Position numbers and translations under genes: made by a program. From Ruminococcus sp. (GTDB lineage: Bacteria; Bacillota; Clostridia; Oscillospirales; Ruminococcaceae): DNA of 64,000 nucleotides. How positions within the stretch are numbered: the stretch's first letter is position 1; every line of letters begins with the position of its first letter. The notes under the pieces were generated by a model. That model saw only the letters and a program-made list of their open reading frames with translations, was not told where the DNA came from and searched no databases. Location: the NCBI GenBank assembly GCA_017519145.1, contig JAFWTA010000023.1:62001-126000 (forward strand), in the 5' to 3' direction. Positions 43,731 to 52,601 of this stretch are shown in pieces.

Positions 43731-44351
43731 ATGCCGAAGGGATCACCCGAGCTTACGGCATCACGCCGTGAGGAGATAATAAACGCCTGCGAAAAGCTCT
43801 ATGAGACCATGAGCTTCAAGGAGATAACGATCAAGGAGATAGGGGCAGTTACGTCCTTTACGAGGACTTCCATATACAACTACTTCCAGACAAAAGAGGA
43901 GATATTCTTAGCTCTGATGCAGAGAGAGTATGAACTGTGGGCGCAGGAGCTGTCGGCTCTGGCGGAGGAAAAGGAAGGCATGACTGCGGAGGACTTTGCG
44001 GACACACTGGCGAAGTCTCTTGAGAAGCGGCAGCAGCTTCTGAAGCTCCTTGCTATGAATCACTACGATATGGAGGAAAACTCCCGCGCTGAAAGGCTAA
44101 CTGATTTCAAGGTTGCATACGGAGCGTCACTGGATGCGGTAAGAGCCTGTCTGCGGAAGTTTTTCCCGAATACGGACAGAGAGAGCTTCATATTTGTATT
44201 CTTTCCCTTCCTTTTCGGAGTCTATCCGTACGCTTTTGCCACGGAAAAGCAGCTTTCCGCCATGCGTGAAGCAAAAATGGATTTTAAAATGCACAGCATT
44301 TATGAAATAATATATTCCTGCGTAATGCAGCTGTTGGGAGGTACACGATGA
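43731..44351 (+). CDS. TetR-family regulator of the redox operon
   Basis: 206 aa from the ATG at 43731 after AAAGGGGGG; the frame extends to 43707 but that would overlap the operator. The helix-turn-helix is at residues ~10-52 (EIINACEKLYETMSFKEITIKEIGAVTSFTRTSIYNYFQTKEEIF). The C-terminal part is a TetR ligand domain. The aldo-keto reductase gene starts inside its stop codon, so regulator and enzymes are one transcript. Likely a repressor relieved by a reactive electrophile, aldehyde or quinone; this is inference from the enzymes it heads. Confidence 0.85.
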   Translation: MPKGSPELTASRREEIINACEKLYETMSFKEITIKEIGAVTSFTRTSIYNYFQTKEEIFLALMQREYELWAQELSALAEEKEGMTAEDFADTLAKSLEKRQQLLKLLAMNHYDMEENSRAERLTDFKVAYGASLDAVRACLRKFFPNTDRESFIFVFFPFLFGVYPYAFATEKQLSAMREAKMDFKMHSIYEIIYSCVMQLLGGTR

Positions 44352-45385
44352 AATACACAAAACTTGGCTATTCCGACCTTAACGTATCCCGTATATGCAT
44401 GGGCTGTATGGGCTTCGGAGACTCACAGAACGGACAGCATTCATGGACACTTGACGAGGAGCACTCCCGCGAGATAATAAAACGCAGTCTGGACCTCGGC
44501 GTCAATTTCTACGACACTGCAATAGGCTATCAGTCGGGCACCAGCGAGCAGTTTGTAGGCAGGGCTCTGCGTGACTTTGCAAAGCGCGATGAAGTAGTTG
44601 TGGCTACGAAATTCCTGCCGAGAACACCTGCCGATATCGAGGCAGGCATAACAGGTCAGCAGCACATCGAGCGCATGATAAACAAGAGCCTTGAAAATCT
44701 CGGCATGGACTACGTTGATCTTTACATCTATCATATGTGGGACTGGAATACCCCTGTTTATGATATCCTTGACGGCCTCAACAGGATAGTCAAGGCAGGA
44801 AAGGCGCGTTATATCGGCATTTCCAACTGCTATGCATGGCAGCTTGCAAAGGCGAATGCCCTTGCGGAGAAGGAGGGCTTTGCGAAGTTCGTAAGCGTTC
44901 AGGGACACTATAATCTCATCTTCCGCGAGGAGGAGCGGGAAATGGCAATGCTCTGTGCAGAGGACAACATTGCCATGACTCCATACAGCGCACTTGCCAG
45001 CGGCAGACTTGCAAGGCTTCCCGGCGAGACTTCCAAGCGTGCCGAGGAGGACAGCTACGCTAAATTCAAATATGACGCCACTAAGGAGCAGGACGAAGTC
45101 ATCATCAGGCGCGTTGCGGAGCTTGCGGAAAAGTACGGCGTGTCCATGACAGAGGTGTCTCTTGCATGGCTGCTCACCAAGGTCACAGCCCCTATTGTGG
45201 GAGCCACCAAGCTCCACCATATCGAGGGCGCGGCAAAGGCTGTTGAGCTGGAGCTCACTGAGGAGGAGCTCGCTTATCTGGAGGAGCCCTATGTTCCTCA
45301 CGCACTTGCAGGAGTAATGGCGCAGAACAAGCCTGCAAACAAGAACGAAAAGCACGTCTGGTCCACAGGGAGCCAGAAAATATAA
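44348..45385 (+). CDS. Aldo-keto reductase (YhdN/AKR11-13-like)
   Basis: 345 aa. TIM-barrel NADPH reductase with the catalytic set visible: NFYDTAIGY (Asp, Tyr), ATKF (Lys) and YIYHMWDW (His). The start overlaps the tetR stop (ATGA). Family members reduce aldehydes and ketones with NADPH in the cytosol. It is followed at 22 bp by a second aldo-keto reductase of a different subgroup. Confidence 0.88.
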   Translation: MKYTKLGYSDLNVSRICMGCMGFGDSQNGQHSWTLDEEHSREIIKRSLDLGVNFYDTAIGYQSGTSEQFVGRALRDFAKRDEVVVATKFLPRTPADIEAGITGQQHIERMINKSLENLGMDYVDLYIYHMWDWNTPVYDILDGLNRIVKAGKARYIGISNCYAWQLAKANALAEKEGFAKFVSVQGHYNLIFREEEREMAMLCAEDNIAMTPYSALASGRLARLPGETSKRAEEDSYAKFKYDATKEQDEVIIRRVAELAEKYGVSMTEVSLAWLLTKVTAPIVGATKLHHIEGAAKAVELELTEEELAYLEEPYVPHALAGVMAQNKPANKNEKHVWSTGSQKI

Positions 45386-45406
45386 ATTAAAACGGAGGTA
45401 ATAACT

Positions 45407-46270
45407 ATGTTCAATGAAAAACTCACTTTAGCAAACGGCGTTGAAATTCCTCAGCTTGCACTGGGAACATGGCTCATTGACGACAGTGCAGCAGCAGAAG
45501 CTGTAAAGGCTGCACTTTCACTGGGCTACCGCCATATCGACACAGCACAGGCTTACGGCAATGAGCGCGGCGTGGGAGAAGGCGTCCGCACAAGCGGTAT
45601 CCCTCGTAAGGACATATTTGTTACCTCAAAGGTAGCTGCCGAGCACAAGGACTACAAGTCTGCAGCCGAGGGCATTGACGAGACTCTCCGCAAGACGGGG
45701 CTGGACTATCTTGACATGATGATAATACACTCGCCTCAGCCTTGGAAGCTGGTCAATCAGTCCGACGACCGCTTTGTCGAGGGCAACCGTCAGGCGTGGA
45801 GAGCTCTTGAGGACGCATACAAGGCAGGAAAGCTCCGCGCAATAGGCGTTTCAAACTTTCTTCAGGGCGATATCGAAAGTCTCTGGGAGACAGCGGAGAT
45901 AAAGCCCATGGTGAATCAGGTGCTCTGCCATATCTCAAACTCTCCCATAGAGCTTATTGACTACTGCACGGCAAAGGGCATAGTAATGGAGGCTTATTCT
46001 CCCGTGGCACACGGTGAGGCGATGAAAAATCCCGTTATCGCCGAAATGGCAGAAAAGTACGGAGTTTCCGTGCCGCAGCTCTGCATAAGATTTGACATAC
46101 AGCTGGGAATGATAGTTCTTCCAAAGACAGCTGATCCCGAGCATATGAAGACAAACGCGGAGCTGGACTTCATCATCTCCGACACAGACATGGAAGCCCT
46201 CAAAAACATAAAGCATATCGAAAACTACGGCGAGCACAGCTTCTTCCCCGTATTCGGCGGAAAGTTCTGA
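45407..46270 (+). CDS. Aldo-keto reductase (2,5-diketogluconate reductase-like)
   Basis: 287 aa, ACGGAGGT site. A shorter aldo-keto reductase of the DkgA/AKR5 type: GYRHIDTAQAYGNERGVG (catalytic Asp and Tyr), VTSKV (Lys), MIIHSPQPW (His) and the C-terminal IVLPKTADPEHMK coenzyme loop. It belongs to the same operon as the preceding enzyme; the substrate is unknown. Confidence 0.88.
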   Translation: MFNEKLTLANGVEIPQLALGTWLIDDSAAAEAVKAALSLGYRHIDTAQAYGNERGVGEGVRTSGIPRKDIFVTSKVAAEHKDYKSAAEGIDETLRKTGLDYLDMMIIHSPQPWKLVNQSDDRFVEGNRQAWRALEDAYKAGKLRAIGVSNFLQGDIESLWETAEIKPMVNQVLCHISNSPIELIDYCTAKGIVMEAYSPVAHGEAMKNPVIAEMAEKYGVSVPQLCIRFDIQLGMIVLPKTADPEHMKTNAELDFIISDTDMEALKNIKHIENYGEHSFFPVFGGKF

Positions 46271-46295
46271 GCAGCCGCTCCGAAAGGAGAATAGT

Positions 46296-47072
46296 ATGAA
46301 AAAGCTCATATCAGTAATAGCTTCGGGACTTCTTATGCTGACCGCATCGGCTCTGAGTCCGACAGGAGCAGGAACAGCTGCGGAGACTGACGCTGCTTCG
46401 GCAGCCACAGCCGCAGTAAGATACACTGCCGAGGATGTTCGCGCTCTTCAGGACTTCCTCCTCGGAAAGGAAACGGAGGATCTGACCGACAAGCCCTATG
46501 ACCTTAACGGTGATGAGGTATGGGACGTATTCGACCTGTGTCTCATGAAGGGCGAGGTGAAGAAAAACAGTGCCCCCGAGCCCGATAACAGTACCATAGT
46601 TGTGTACTTCTCGAGAACGGGCAATACCGAAAAGATAGCGGAATACCTCATAGATATCACAGGTGCGGACAGCTATGTCATCGAGGCGGCTGTGCCCTAT
46701 ACCGATGAGGACATAGAGTACAACAACTCCACCTGCCGCGCAAATCAGGAACAGAACGACAAGACGGTACGTCCTGAGATAGCACAGCCCATAGCTTCCC
46801 TTGACAGCTATGACACGGTGTTCCTCGGCTATCCCATATGGTGGGGACAGGAGCCCCGTATCATCGACACCTTCCTCGAGAGCTATGACTTCTCGGACAA
46901 GACGGTTATACCGTTCTGTACATCGGGAAGCAGCGGCATCTCAACCAGCGAGTGCAATATCGCCGCACTGGTGCCCATCGGTGAGCAGCTTGCGGGAAAA
47001 CGCTTTGCCGCAAGTGCCAAGAAGGACGACGCAAAGGCATGGTACGACAGCCTTGATATTAAAAGTGAATAA
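46296..47072 (+). CDS. Secreted flavodoxin-fold protein with N-terminal dockerin-like segment
   Basis: 258 aa; AAAGGAG site. Signal peptide (MKKLISVIASGLLMLTASA…). Residues ~43-89 resemble one dockerin calcium-loop unit: EDVRALQDFLLGKE, then YDLNGDEVWDVFDLCLMKG, where DLNGDEVWDVFDL is the F-hand loop common in Ruminococcus dockerins. The first loop is not preserved. Residues ~100-255 are a flavodoxin domain (VVYFSRTGNTEKIAEYL, GYPIWWGQEP, FCTSGSSGI). A dockerin-like module on a flavodoxin, outside the cell, is unusual. Electron transfer or quinone reduction at the surface is possible; cohesin binding is untested. Confidence 0.75.
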   Translation: MKKLISVIASGLLMLTASALSPTGAGTAAETDAASAATAAVRYTAEDVRALQDFLLGKETEDLTDKPYDLNGDEVWDVFDLCLMKGEVKKNSAPEPDNSTIVVYFSRTGNTEKIAEYLIDITGADSYVIEAAVPYTDEDIEYNNSTCRANQEQNDKTVRPEIAQPIASLDSYDTVFLGYPIWWGQEPRIIDTFLESYDFSDKTVIPFCTSGSSGISTSECNIAALVPIGEQLAGKRFAASAKKDDAKAWYDSLDIKSE

Positions 47073-47095
47073 TTACCTGACAGGAGAGATAAATC

Positions 47096-47851
47096 ATGAG
47101 TGAAAAAATAGTACAGACAGCAGGCAGAGACCAGCTTGGAGAGTTCGCCCCCACATTCGCACATCTCAACGACGATGTGCTTTTCGGTGAGGTGTGGAAC
47201 GAGCAGTCCATCGACGTAAAAACAAGGTGTATCATTACCGTGGTATCGCTGATGGCATCGGGTATCACAGACAGCTCCCTCAGCTATCATCTTCAGAACG
47301 CAAAGGCTCACGGAGTCACTAAAGAGGAGATAGCAGCCATCATCACCCATGCCACCATGTATGTTGGCTGGCCAAAGGGCTGGGCAGTTTTCAGGCTTGC
47401 AAAGGATGTCTGGAACGAGACTTCTCCCGAGCTTACCGACAAGGACAGATACCGGAACACCATATTCTTCCCTATAGGCGAGGAAAATCCCTACGGACAG
47501 TTCTTTGTTGGACAGAGCTATCTCGCTCCCGTTTCCACGGAGCAGGTGCCTGTTTACAATGTCACATTCGAGCCTGCCTGCCGCAATAACTGGCATATCC
47601 ACCACGCAAAGAACGGCGGCGGTCAGATGCTCATCTGCGTAGGCGGCAGAGGATATTATCAGGAATGGGGCAAGGAGGCTGTGGAGCTCACTCCGGGAAC
47701 AGTCATCAACATCCCCGCAAACGTAAAGCACTGGCACGGTGCTGCCCCCGACAGCTGGTTCTCACATCTGGCGCTTGAGATAGCAGGCGAGGAGGCAAGC
47801 ACGGAGTGGTGCGAGGCTGTGTCCGACGAGGACTACGGCAAGCTGAAGTAA
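47096..47851 (+). CDS. Carboxymuconolactone decarboxylase-like/cupin fusion protein
   Basis: 251 aa; ACAGGAGAG site. Residues ~25-115 are a CMD/AhpD-like helical domain (IDVKTRCIITVVSLMASGI… HLQNAKAHGVTKEEIAAIITHATMYVGWPK) without the CxxC of AhpD. Residues ~155-240 are a cupin with metal-ligand pattern NNWHIHHAKNGGGQM and PANVKHWHG. Such two-domain proteins are commonly found with aldo-keto reductases and flavodoxins in anaerobes, probably in detoxification. The reaction is unknown. Confidence 0.8.
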   Translation: MSEKIVQTAGRDQLGEFAPTFAHLNDDVLFGEVWNEQSIDVKTRCIITVVSLMASGITDSSLSYHLQNAKAHGVTKEEIAAIITHATMYVGWPKGWAVFRLAKDVWNETSPELTDKDRYRNTIFFPIGEENPYGQFFVGQSYLAPVSTEQVPVYNVTFEPACRNNWHIHHAKNGGGQMLICVGGRGYYQEWGKEAVELTPGTVINIPANVKHWHGAAPDSWFSHLALEIAGEEASTEWCEAVSDEDYGKLK

Positions 47852-47865
47852 TAGCAGGTGATAAA

Positions 47866-48564
47866 ATGAAAAGAGTTTTTATACCCATAATAGCAGCAGT
47901 GTGTGTACTTGGACTCACAGCCTGCGGCGATTCTGAAAAAGGCAGCAGCGCTCCTCAGTCCACAGCGGCTCAGACCGAGGCACAGCAGGAGCAGACCACT
48001 GAGGCGGCTCAGAGCGGCGCCGAGGACAAGACTGCTCCCGTGAATGAGGAGACAGAGCCCGAAGTGACGGAAGCTGCAGGCAGCATGGGCAAGGATACCG
48101 TTGTTGTGTATTTTTCTGCAACAGGCACCACCAAGGGCGTTGCGGAGCGCATAGCCTCTGTCACTGACGGTGACCTCTATGAGATTGTTCCTGCCGAGCC
48201 GTATACAGATGCAGACCTTGACTGGAACGACAAGAGCAGTCGTTCCACAAAGGAGATGAACGATCCCGATGCCCGTCCTGCCATTGCAGGCGACACCGTC
48301 AGCCTTGACAGCTATTCTACGGTGTATATCGGCTATCCCATCTGGTGGGGAGAGGCTCCCCGTATCATGAGTACATTTGTTGAGTCCCACAGTTTTGACG
48401 GCAAGACAGTTGTGCCCTTCTGCACCTCGGGAAGCAGTCCCATAGGCAGAAGCGGAAGCGATCTTGCAGCACAGGCAGGCAGCGGGAACTGGCTTGACGG
48501 TGAAAGACTCAGCGGAAGCGTTACCGAGGACGAGATACAGAGCTGGATAAACGGTCTCAGCTGA
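47866..48564 (+). CDS. Flavodoxin-family lipoprotein
   Basis: 232 aa from the ATG at 47866. A longer frame from 47806 overlaps the previous gene; the ATG chosen begins a clear lipoprotein signal (MKRVFIPIIAAVCVLGLTAC, lipid Cys at residue 20). A Gln/Glu/Thr-rich linker follows (~22-75), then a flavodoxin domain closely similar to that of the dockerin-flavodoxin two genes earlier (VVVYFSATGTTKGVAERI, GYPIWWGEAPRI, FCTSGSSPIG). A surface-anchored flavoprotein; paired with the secreted one it suggests an extracellular redox function. Confidence 0.85.
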   Translation: MKRVFIPIIAAVCVLGLTACGDSEKGSSAPQSTAAQTEAQQEQTTEAAQSGAEDKTAPVNEETEPEVTEAAGSMGKDTVVVYFSATGTTKGVAERIASVTDGDLYEIVPAEPYTDADLDWNDKSSRSTKEMNDPDARPAIAGDTVSLDSYSTVYIGYPIWWGEAPRIMSTFVESHSFDGKTVVPFCTSGSSPIGRSGSDLAAQAGSGNWLDGERLSGSVTEDEIQSWINGLS

Positions 48565-48584
48565 GTATCGGAAAGAGGTGCAGT

Positions 48585-49118
48585 ATGAAAATAGTTGTAC
48601 TTATGGCAAGTCCCAATCCCCGTGGCTCCACGAGCATACTGGCGGAGCAGTTCAGAAAGGGCGCCGAGGAGAGCGGCAATTCGGTGGAGGTGATAGACGT
48701 CTGTCGGATGAATGTAGCTCCCTGCACAGGCTGTGTAGCCTGCGGCTATGAGGGGAACTGTGTTCAGCGGGACGACAACGAGCTTATCCGCAGGAAGCTT
48801 CTTTCCTGCGATATGGTGGTATTTGCCACGCCGCTGTACTACTACGGTATGTCGGCACAGCTGAAAACCGTAGTTGACCGCTTCTGCGCATACAACAGCA
48901 GCCTCAACCGCAGGCACTTGAAGTCTGCACTGCTTACAGTTGCATGGAATTCTGATGACTGGACCTTTGATGCCCTTACGGCACACTATAAGACCCTTGT
49001 CCGCTACATCAACTTTGAGGATATGGGCATGGTACTGGGTTACGGCTGCGGAACTCCCTCAATGACAAAGTCGGGGGAGTATCCCGAAAAGGCATACCGT
49101 CTGGGCAGGTCACTGTGA
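48585..49118 (+). CDS. NADPH-dependent FMN reductase/iron-sulfur flavoprotein-like
   Basis: 177 aa, AAAGAGGTG site. Flavodoxin-like fold beginning VVLMASPNPRGSTSILAEQF (FMN phosphate loop). A compact cysteine motif CTGCVACGYEGNC (C-x2-C-x2-C-x5-C) matches the 4Fe-4S pattern of archaeal-type iron-sulfur flavoproteins. FATPLYYYGMSAQLK is the FMN-binding region. Last gene of the redox operon; cytosolic, probably passing electrons from NAD(P)H or ferredoxin to FMN partners. Confidence 0.8.
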   Translation: MKIVVLMASPNPRGSTSILAEQFRKGAEESGNSVEVIDVCRMNVAPCTGCVACGYEGNCVQRDDNELIRRKLLSCDMVVFATPLYYYGMSAQLKTVVDRFCAYNSSLNRRHLKSALLTVAWNSDDWTFDALTAHYKTLVRYINFEDMGMVLGYGCGTPSMTKSGEYPEKAYRLGRSL

Positions 49119-49150
49119 CCGCGGAGCATTCGGCTCCATATAATATGTAT

Positions 49151-49188
49151 AAAAAGGCAGGGAAGTCACTCTGCCTTTTTACTTTTTT
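49151..49188 (+). terminator. Terminator of the redox operon
   Basis: AAAAAGGCAG/CTGCCTTTTT perfect stem with a 10-base loop, followed by ACTTTTTTT. Confidence 0.9.
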
Positions 49189-49194
49189 TACGGA

Positions 49195-49238
49195 GTTAAG
49201 AAAAGTTAAAGACTTGTTAAGAATTTCCGTGATATAAT
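49195..49238 (+). promoter_or_regulatory. Promoter with three phased GTTAAR repeats before the exporter genes
   Basis: GTTAAG (49195), GTTAAA (49205) and GTTAAG (49216) recur at 10 and 11 bp. TATAAT at 49233-49238 has no good -35, so activation by a response regulator, likely the one at 52602, is suggested. Confidence 0.6.
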
Positions 49239-49279
49239 CAGAGCATAGAGAAAACAACACAGGAAATGAGGTAGGGATA

Positions 49280-51640
49280 ATGTTCTGGAGAATATTGAAA
49301 AAGGACCTTAAACGCAAAAGGACCATGAACATCATACTGCTGCTGTTTGTCATCATATGCTCGATGTTCGCAGCGGCAAGTATCAACAACATCATAGCCG
49401 TAACAGGCGGTATAGACCACTTTTTTGACATTTCCGACGTAACGGATATTGCTCTGAGTATGCCTGCGGAAAGCGATCTGGCCGACAGGATAAGAGAGCT
49501 TCCCGGCGTCAGTGAGGTCAGGACAGAGAACTACATAATGGTGACGGGATCGAAGAACTTCAGCAGAGACGGCGTAAAGCTTGATAACTTTATCAATCCT
49601 GCATTTTTTATCTCCGATGATAATATGGGCACAAAGTACTTTGACGAAGACAATAATGTCATCACTGATGTGGAAAAAGGCTGCTTTTATGCCAATTCGC
49701 CATTCCTTTTCAATCTTGATATCAAAGAGGGAGATGTTTTTGATGTCAATATTGATGGAAAGACGCTCCCTCTCAGATACAGCGGAAGATTCAAGGGGGC
49801 GCTTCTGAGCCATGAATCTTTTGCAAATCCATTTCTCATCATAGACAGCGAGGATTACAATTATCTGGATCAGGATGAGAATACTGATTTTAACGGATTG
49901 CTCTCAATGACCGTTTATGTCAATACCGAGGATGTCGATGCGGTACGGGAACTCATCAAAGACAGTGAGTCGGTATCTCTTAGTACAAGGGAAGAGATGA
50001 AGGATAATTACCTTTTTGATATTCTTGCGGCATATCTGCTTATGGCAATAAGTGTGATACTGATGTTTACGGGATTTGTGGTACTGCGATTTACCATCGG
50101 CTTCACCATCTCGGAGGAGTTCCGCGAGATAGGAGTGATGAAGGCTGTGGGTATTGACAACAGGAGCATACGAGGTATGTACATCGTCAAGTATCTGGCT
50201 ATTTCGGTCGTAGGCGCAGCTATTGGATTTATATGCTCGCTGCCTCTTACGGATGCAATGATGAAGACTGTATCCGAAAATGCAGTCCTTGACGATAATA
50301 ACAGCAGGTTTATGGGAATTTTCAGCTCCGTGCTCGTAGTTGCGGTTATATTGCTGTTCTGCTATTTCTGCACACGCAGAGTAAAGAAGCTTTCTCCCAT
50401 AGATGCAGTACGCAGCGGTCAGACAGGTGAGCGCTTCCGCAGAAAGAGCATCTTGCACCTCGGACGCTCAAAGCTGCCGTCAACAGAATTTATGGCGCTG
50501 AATGACGTACTCAGCGCACCAAAGCGATTCAGCATAATAACGCTGATATTCACGCTCTGTATGCTTTTGATGATGCTGATGTCGAACTTTGCCCTGACGC
50601 TCAGGAGCGAGAAAATATTATGGGTATTCACTGTGCCTGAATGCGATGCAATAATTGCTGATGTTGAGTACTTCAAGGAGTTGTATGAGGATCCCATGAC
50701 ATACCGTGAACTCCTTGACGATAGTGAGAAGATGCTGGAGGAAAACGGCATCCCCGGAAAATGTTCAACTGCTATAGGGGCAAGGTGCGAAACCGCATAT
50801 AAGGATAAAAAGGCGAATGTAGGCTACTGGATAATAAAGGGCAGAGATGATTACCGCCAGCGTATGATCGAGGGAAGTGCTCCTCAGAAGACCGATGAGA
50901 TAGTAATGACAGGAAAGGCTATGGATAGCATTGGTGCAGGCATAGGTGACAGAGTAAGGACAGTCATATGCGACAAGGAATATGAGTTTCTTATTACCGG
51001 CAGGTATTCGACCTTTGAGTATAACGGATACTGCGCGCTGCTGCACCCTGATTTTGAATTTGCTCCGACACGGGTCAACTCAACAATGGGATTACAGATA
51101 GATTTTGACGGAGATCCCGACAAGGAGACTGTTGAACGAAATATAGAAAAGCTGAAAGAGATCATTGACAGCGACAAGGTATATACTCCCTCGGAAATGA
51201 TAAATTCAGCAACAGGAATGTCCGACACTCTCAGCGCCATCAAGAAGCTGATGATGATACTCACGGTGGTCGTGACTTCGCTGATAGTTATTCTCATGGA
51301 GCGAAGCTTCATATCAAAGGAAAAGAGCGAGATAGCTCTCATGAAGGCAGTGGGAGTATCAAATGGCAGCCTTATATTACAGCACGTTCTGAGATTTGTC
51401 ATAACGGCAGTGCTTGCCTGCATAGTTTCGACAGCGGTGATGATGCCGCTGAGCGATCTGCTCATGAACTGGGTATGCTCGATGATAGGCGATGTTTCGG
51501 GAATGAAGTGCGCCTTTGACCCGCTGGAGATATTCCTTATCTGTCCGGCGATACTGATAGGCGTGACAGTTATCGGCTCAGCGCTGACTGCGCTTTATAT
51601 GAAGACCATAAAGGCAAGCGATACGGCTTCCATAGAATAA
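49280..51640 (+). CDS. FtsX/MacB-type ABC transporter permease (two FtsX units)
   Basis: 786 aa. One N-terminal helix (~17-38), a large outside domain (~40-240), three helices (~245-375), then a second half with helix (~425-445), another outside domain, and three C-terminal helices, ending in an FtsX domain. EFREIGVMKAVGIDNRSI and EKSEIALMKAVGVSNGSL are the paired FtsX cytosolic motifs. With the ATPase downstream it forms an exporter or resistance/peptide-release machine of the YknYZ/Bce class. Not a substrate-binding importer. Confidence 0.88.
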   Translation: MFWRILKKDLKRKRTMNIILLLFVIICSMFAAASINNIIAVTGGIDHFFDISDVTDIALSMPAESDLADRIRELPGVSEVRTENYIMVTGSKNFSRDGVKLDNFINPAFFISDDNMGTKYFDEDNNVITDVEKGCFYANSPFLFNLDIKEGDVFDVNIDGKTLPLRYSGRFKGALLSHESFANPFLIIDSEDYNYLDQDENTDFNGLLSMTVYVNTEDVDAVRELIKDSESVSLSTREEMKDNYLFDILAAYLLMAISVILMFTGFVVLRFTIGFTISEEFREIGVMKAVGIDNRSIRGMYIVKYLAISVVGAAIGFICSLPLTDAMMKTVSENAVLDDNNSRFMGIFSSVLVVAVILLFCYFCTRRVKKLSPIDAVRSGQTGERFRRKSILHLGRSKLPSTEFMALNDVLSAPKRFSIITLIFTLCMLLMMLMSNFALTLRSEKILWVFTVPECDAIIADVEYFKELYEDPMTYRELLDDSEKMLEENGIPGKCSTAIGARCETAYKDKKANVGYWIIKGRDDYRQRMIEGSAPQKTDEIVMTGKAMDSIGAGIGDRVRTVICDKEYEFLITGRYSTFEYNGYCALLHPDFEFAPTRVNSTMGLQIDFDGDPDKETVERNIEKLKEIIDSDKVYTPSEMINSATGMSDTLSAIKKLMMILTVVVTSLIVILMERSFISKEKSEIALMKAVGVSNGSLILQHVLRFVITAVLACIVSTAVMMPLSDLLMNWVCSMIGDVSGMKCAFDPLEIFLICPAILIGVTVIGSALTALYMKTIKASDTASIE

Positions 51641-51719
51641 GGATGTCCGAGGGCGAAGCAGGATACTGAACTGACCCGGGAGGTATCCCGACACAGGATT
51701 TAAGGAGGAAGGTTATAAA

Positions 51720-52490
51720 ATGAGTACAGTTTTACAGACAAAGGGACTTTGCAAGACCTACATAGTAAACAAAAGGCAGAACAACGTTCTGAAAAACATA
51801 GACCTTGAGATCAAGGAGGGGGAAATGGTGGCAATAATGGGACCCTCCGGCTCGGGCAAGAGCACTCTGCTCTACTGCGTTTCGGGAATGGACAGAGTGA
51901 CCGCCGGCGAGGTCATCTTCAACGGCAAGGAAACCGCAAAGCTATCAGACAAGGCGCTTTCACAGCTCAGACTTGATGAAATGGGCTTTATCTTCCAGCA
52001 GATGTATATGATGAAGAACCTTTCCGTGCTGGATAACATCATTCTTCCGGCGGTGAAGTCAAAGAAGAATACAGAGAGCCGCAAGGCAACCGAGGAGCGC
52101 GGCAGAGCTCTCATGAGGAGACTGGGTATCGACGACGTCGGCGGCAATGACATCAATGAGGTCTCGGGCGGACAGCTCCAGAGAGCCTGCATTGCCAGAA
52201 GCATGATAAACTCGCCTAAGATGATATTTGCGGACGAGCCTACGGGAGCGCTCAACCGTTCAAGCTCCGACGAGGTAATGAAGGAGCTCATCTCCCTTAA
52301 CAATGACGGCACGACGATTATGTGCGTCACTCATGACCCCAAGGTTGCCGCAAAGTGCAGCAGGGTGCTGTACATCATGGACGGGGGCATCGTCGGCGAA
52401 AAGGAACAGGGACGCTTCGGCGGAAATGACGCAGAGCTCCGCAGCCGTGAAAGAGAGCTTAACAACTGGCTGATGGAGCAGGGCTGGTGA
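51720..52490 (+). CDS. ABC transporter ATPase (MacB/LolD/BceA class)
   Basis: 256 aa, AAGGAGGAAGG site. GPSGSGKST Walker A, VSGGQLQRACIARS signature, IFADEPTGALNRSS Walker B, CVTHDP H-loop; typical MacB/LolD class partner of FtsX permeases. Encoded 79 bp after the permease, and followed by a hairpin and a separate two-component system. Confidence 0.92.
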   Translation: MSTVLQTKGLCKTYIVNKRQNNVLKNIDLEIKEGEMVAIMGPSGSGKSTLLYCVSGMDRVTAGEVIFNGKETAKLSDKALSQLRLDEMGFIFQQMYMMKNLSVLDNIILPAVKSKKNTESRKATEERGRALMRRLGIDDVGGNDINEVSGGQLQRACIARSMINSPKMIFADEPTGALNRSSSDEVMKELISLNNDGTTIMCVTHDPKVAAKCSRVLYIMDGGIVGEKEQGRFGGNDAELRSRERELNNWLMEQGW

Positions 52491-52514
52491 TATAGGGATC
52501 TTATCCATGATATA

Positions 52515-52550
52515 GCGCGGTGTCGGCTTATAGGGAGCCTGACACCGCGC
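52515..52550 (+). terminator. Hairpin after the ATPase gene
   Basis: GCGCGGTGTC/GACACCGCGC arms extended by GGCT/AGCC with one bulge. It lacks a clear T-tail, so it may be a partial terminator or transcript-processing site. Confidence 0.55.
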
Positions 52551-52553
52551 CAC

Positions 52554-52582
52554 TTGCTATTTTCGCAACTGTATGGTAAAAT
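52554..52582 (+). promoter_or_regulatory. Possible promoter of the second two-component system
   Basis: TTGCTA (52554-52559), 17-base spacer, TAAAAT (52577-52582), 19 bp before the ATG at 52602. Confidence 0.5.
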
Positions 52583-52601
52583 TAGAACAGGTGGTGATAT
52601 T

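Noticed and set aside
44441-45355. 304-codon minus-strand frame opposite the aldo-keto reductase
   Set aside because: A shadow of a well-conserved enzyme; no ribosome site or recognisable domain.
52515-52550. GC-rich palindrome as a recombination or phage attachment site
   Set aside because: It lies just after an ATPase stop and before a promoter, and no integrase is present; a transcript hairpin is simpler.
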